Shown here: positions 6,216 through 6,357 of the stretch, piece after piece
Layout of the letters: every line of letters begins with the position of its first letter
Numbering within the stretch: the first letter of the stretch is position 1
Assembly: GCA_030690025.1 (NCBI GenBank)
Contig: JAUYDJ010000127.1
Span: 1-6,357 of the forward strand
Source of the DNA: Chloroflexota bacterium
GTDB lineage: Bacteria > Chloroflexota > Dehalococcoidia > Dehalococcoidales > JAUYDJ01
Length of the DNA stretch: 6,357 nucleotides
Reading direction: 5' to 3'
The notes under the pieces: generated by a model
What the model was told of the DNA's origin: nothing
The model's database searches: none
The model's input: only the letters and a program-made list of their open reading frames with translations
Made by a program: the position numbers and the translations under genes

Positions 6216-6334
6216 CGTCACTGCGAGCCCCGATAGAATCGGGGCGAAGCAGTCTCATCGTTTTCTATAACTATAAGAGATTGCTTCGTCATCCCGACTT
6301 CATCGTCCCGATTTCATCGGGACTCGCAATGACG
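6216..6334. repeat. Palindromic MITE/REP-like element with GTCAxTGCGAG ends
   Basis: The ends CGTCACTGCGAG (6216-6227) and CTCGCAATGACG (6323-6334) are inverted copies matching at 11 of 12 positions. Just inside each end is a small perfect hairpin: CCCCGAT/ATCGGGG (6228-6234/6238-6244) and GTCCCGAT/ATCGGGAC (6305-6312/6316-6323). Further in, CGAAGCAGTCTC (6245-6256) pairs with GAGATTGCTTCG (6277-6288), again 11 of 12. The whole 119 bases can fold into a branched cruciform. Repeats with such TCATTGCGAG...GAAGCAATCTC arms are, to my knowledge, very common between genes in many bacterial genomes and are non-autonomous. It has no coding capacity and is unrelated in sequence to the element at 1805-2026. 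Confidence 0.82.
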
Positions 6335-6357
6335 ATTTGGTTCAACTAAACCTGAAG

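Noticed and set aside
5972..6349. 125-codon plus-strand open frame running from the kinase into the terminal repeat
   Set aside because: Its first half is an out-of-frame reading of the kinase ATPase domain and its second half reads through the palindromic repeat; no family resemblance.

Overview
The window is bacterial, with every supported gene on the + strand, and falls into two operon-like blocks separated by about 500 bases of non-coding DNA. Gene composition (an AbrB-like protein beside an ArsM-type methyltransferase, then soluble PAS-rich kinases with a MEDS sensor domain and an Rcp1-type regulator) and the palindromic intergenic repeats resemble what I recall from Dehalococcoidia (Chloroflexota) and similar anaerobic subsurface lineages. 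This placement is from memory of family patterns, not from a search, and is tentative.

Block 1 (about 73-1608) is a putative metalloid-response operon. A near-perfect sigma-70-type promoter (TTGACA, 17-base spacer, TATAAT) and an AT-rich repeat-bearing leader precede a small AbrB/SpoVT-fold protein with three Cys-Cys pairs. It is followed 15 bases later by an arsenite S-adenosylmethionine methyltransferase gene (arsM) and 11 bases after that by a small three-helix membrane protein. The arsM reading frame carries a single in-frame TAG at 833-835, with intact homologous sequence and all expected catalytic cysteines on both sides. It is therefore a fresh nonsense mutation, a sequencing error, or a recoded codon.

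The spacer (1609-2107) holds a terminator-like hairpin and a 222-base MITE-like element. The element has imperfect terminal inverted repeats and three strong internal GC-rich hairpins, and it ends about 14 bases before the -35 box of the next operon.

Block 2 (2108-6147) is a tightly packed three-gene signalling operon. It encodes a soluble MEDS-PAS-PAS-HisKA-HATPase kinase, a single-domain Rcp1-type response regulator, and a REC-PAS-HisKA_3-HATPase hybrid kinase that overlaps the regulator by four bases. No DNA-binding output domain is encoded here, so the natural reading is a phosphorelay in which kinase 1 feeds the free receiver and/or the receiver of kinase 2. Kinase 2 would then act on a NarL/LuxR-type regulator elsewhere.

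The window ends with a second, unrelated palindromic repeat (about 6216-6334), of the widespread type with CGTCATTGCGAG-like ends.
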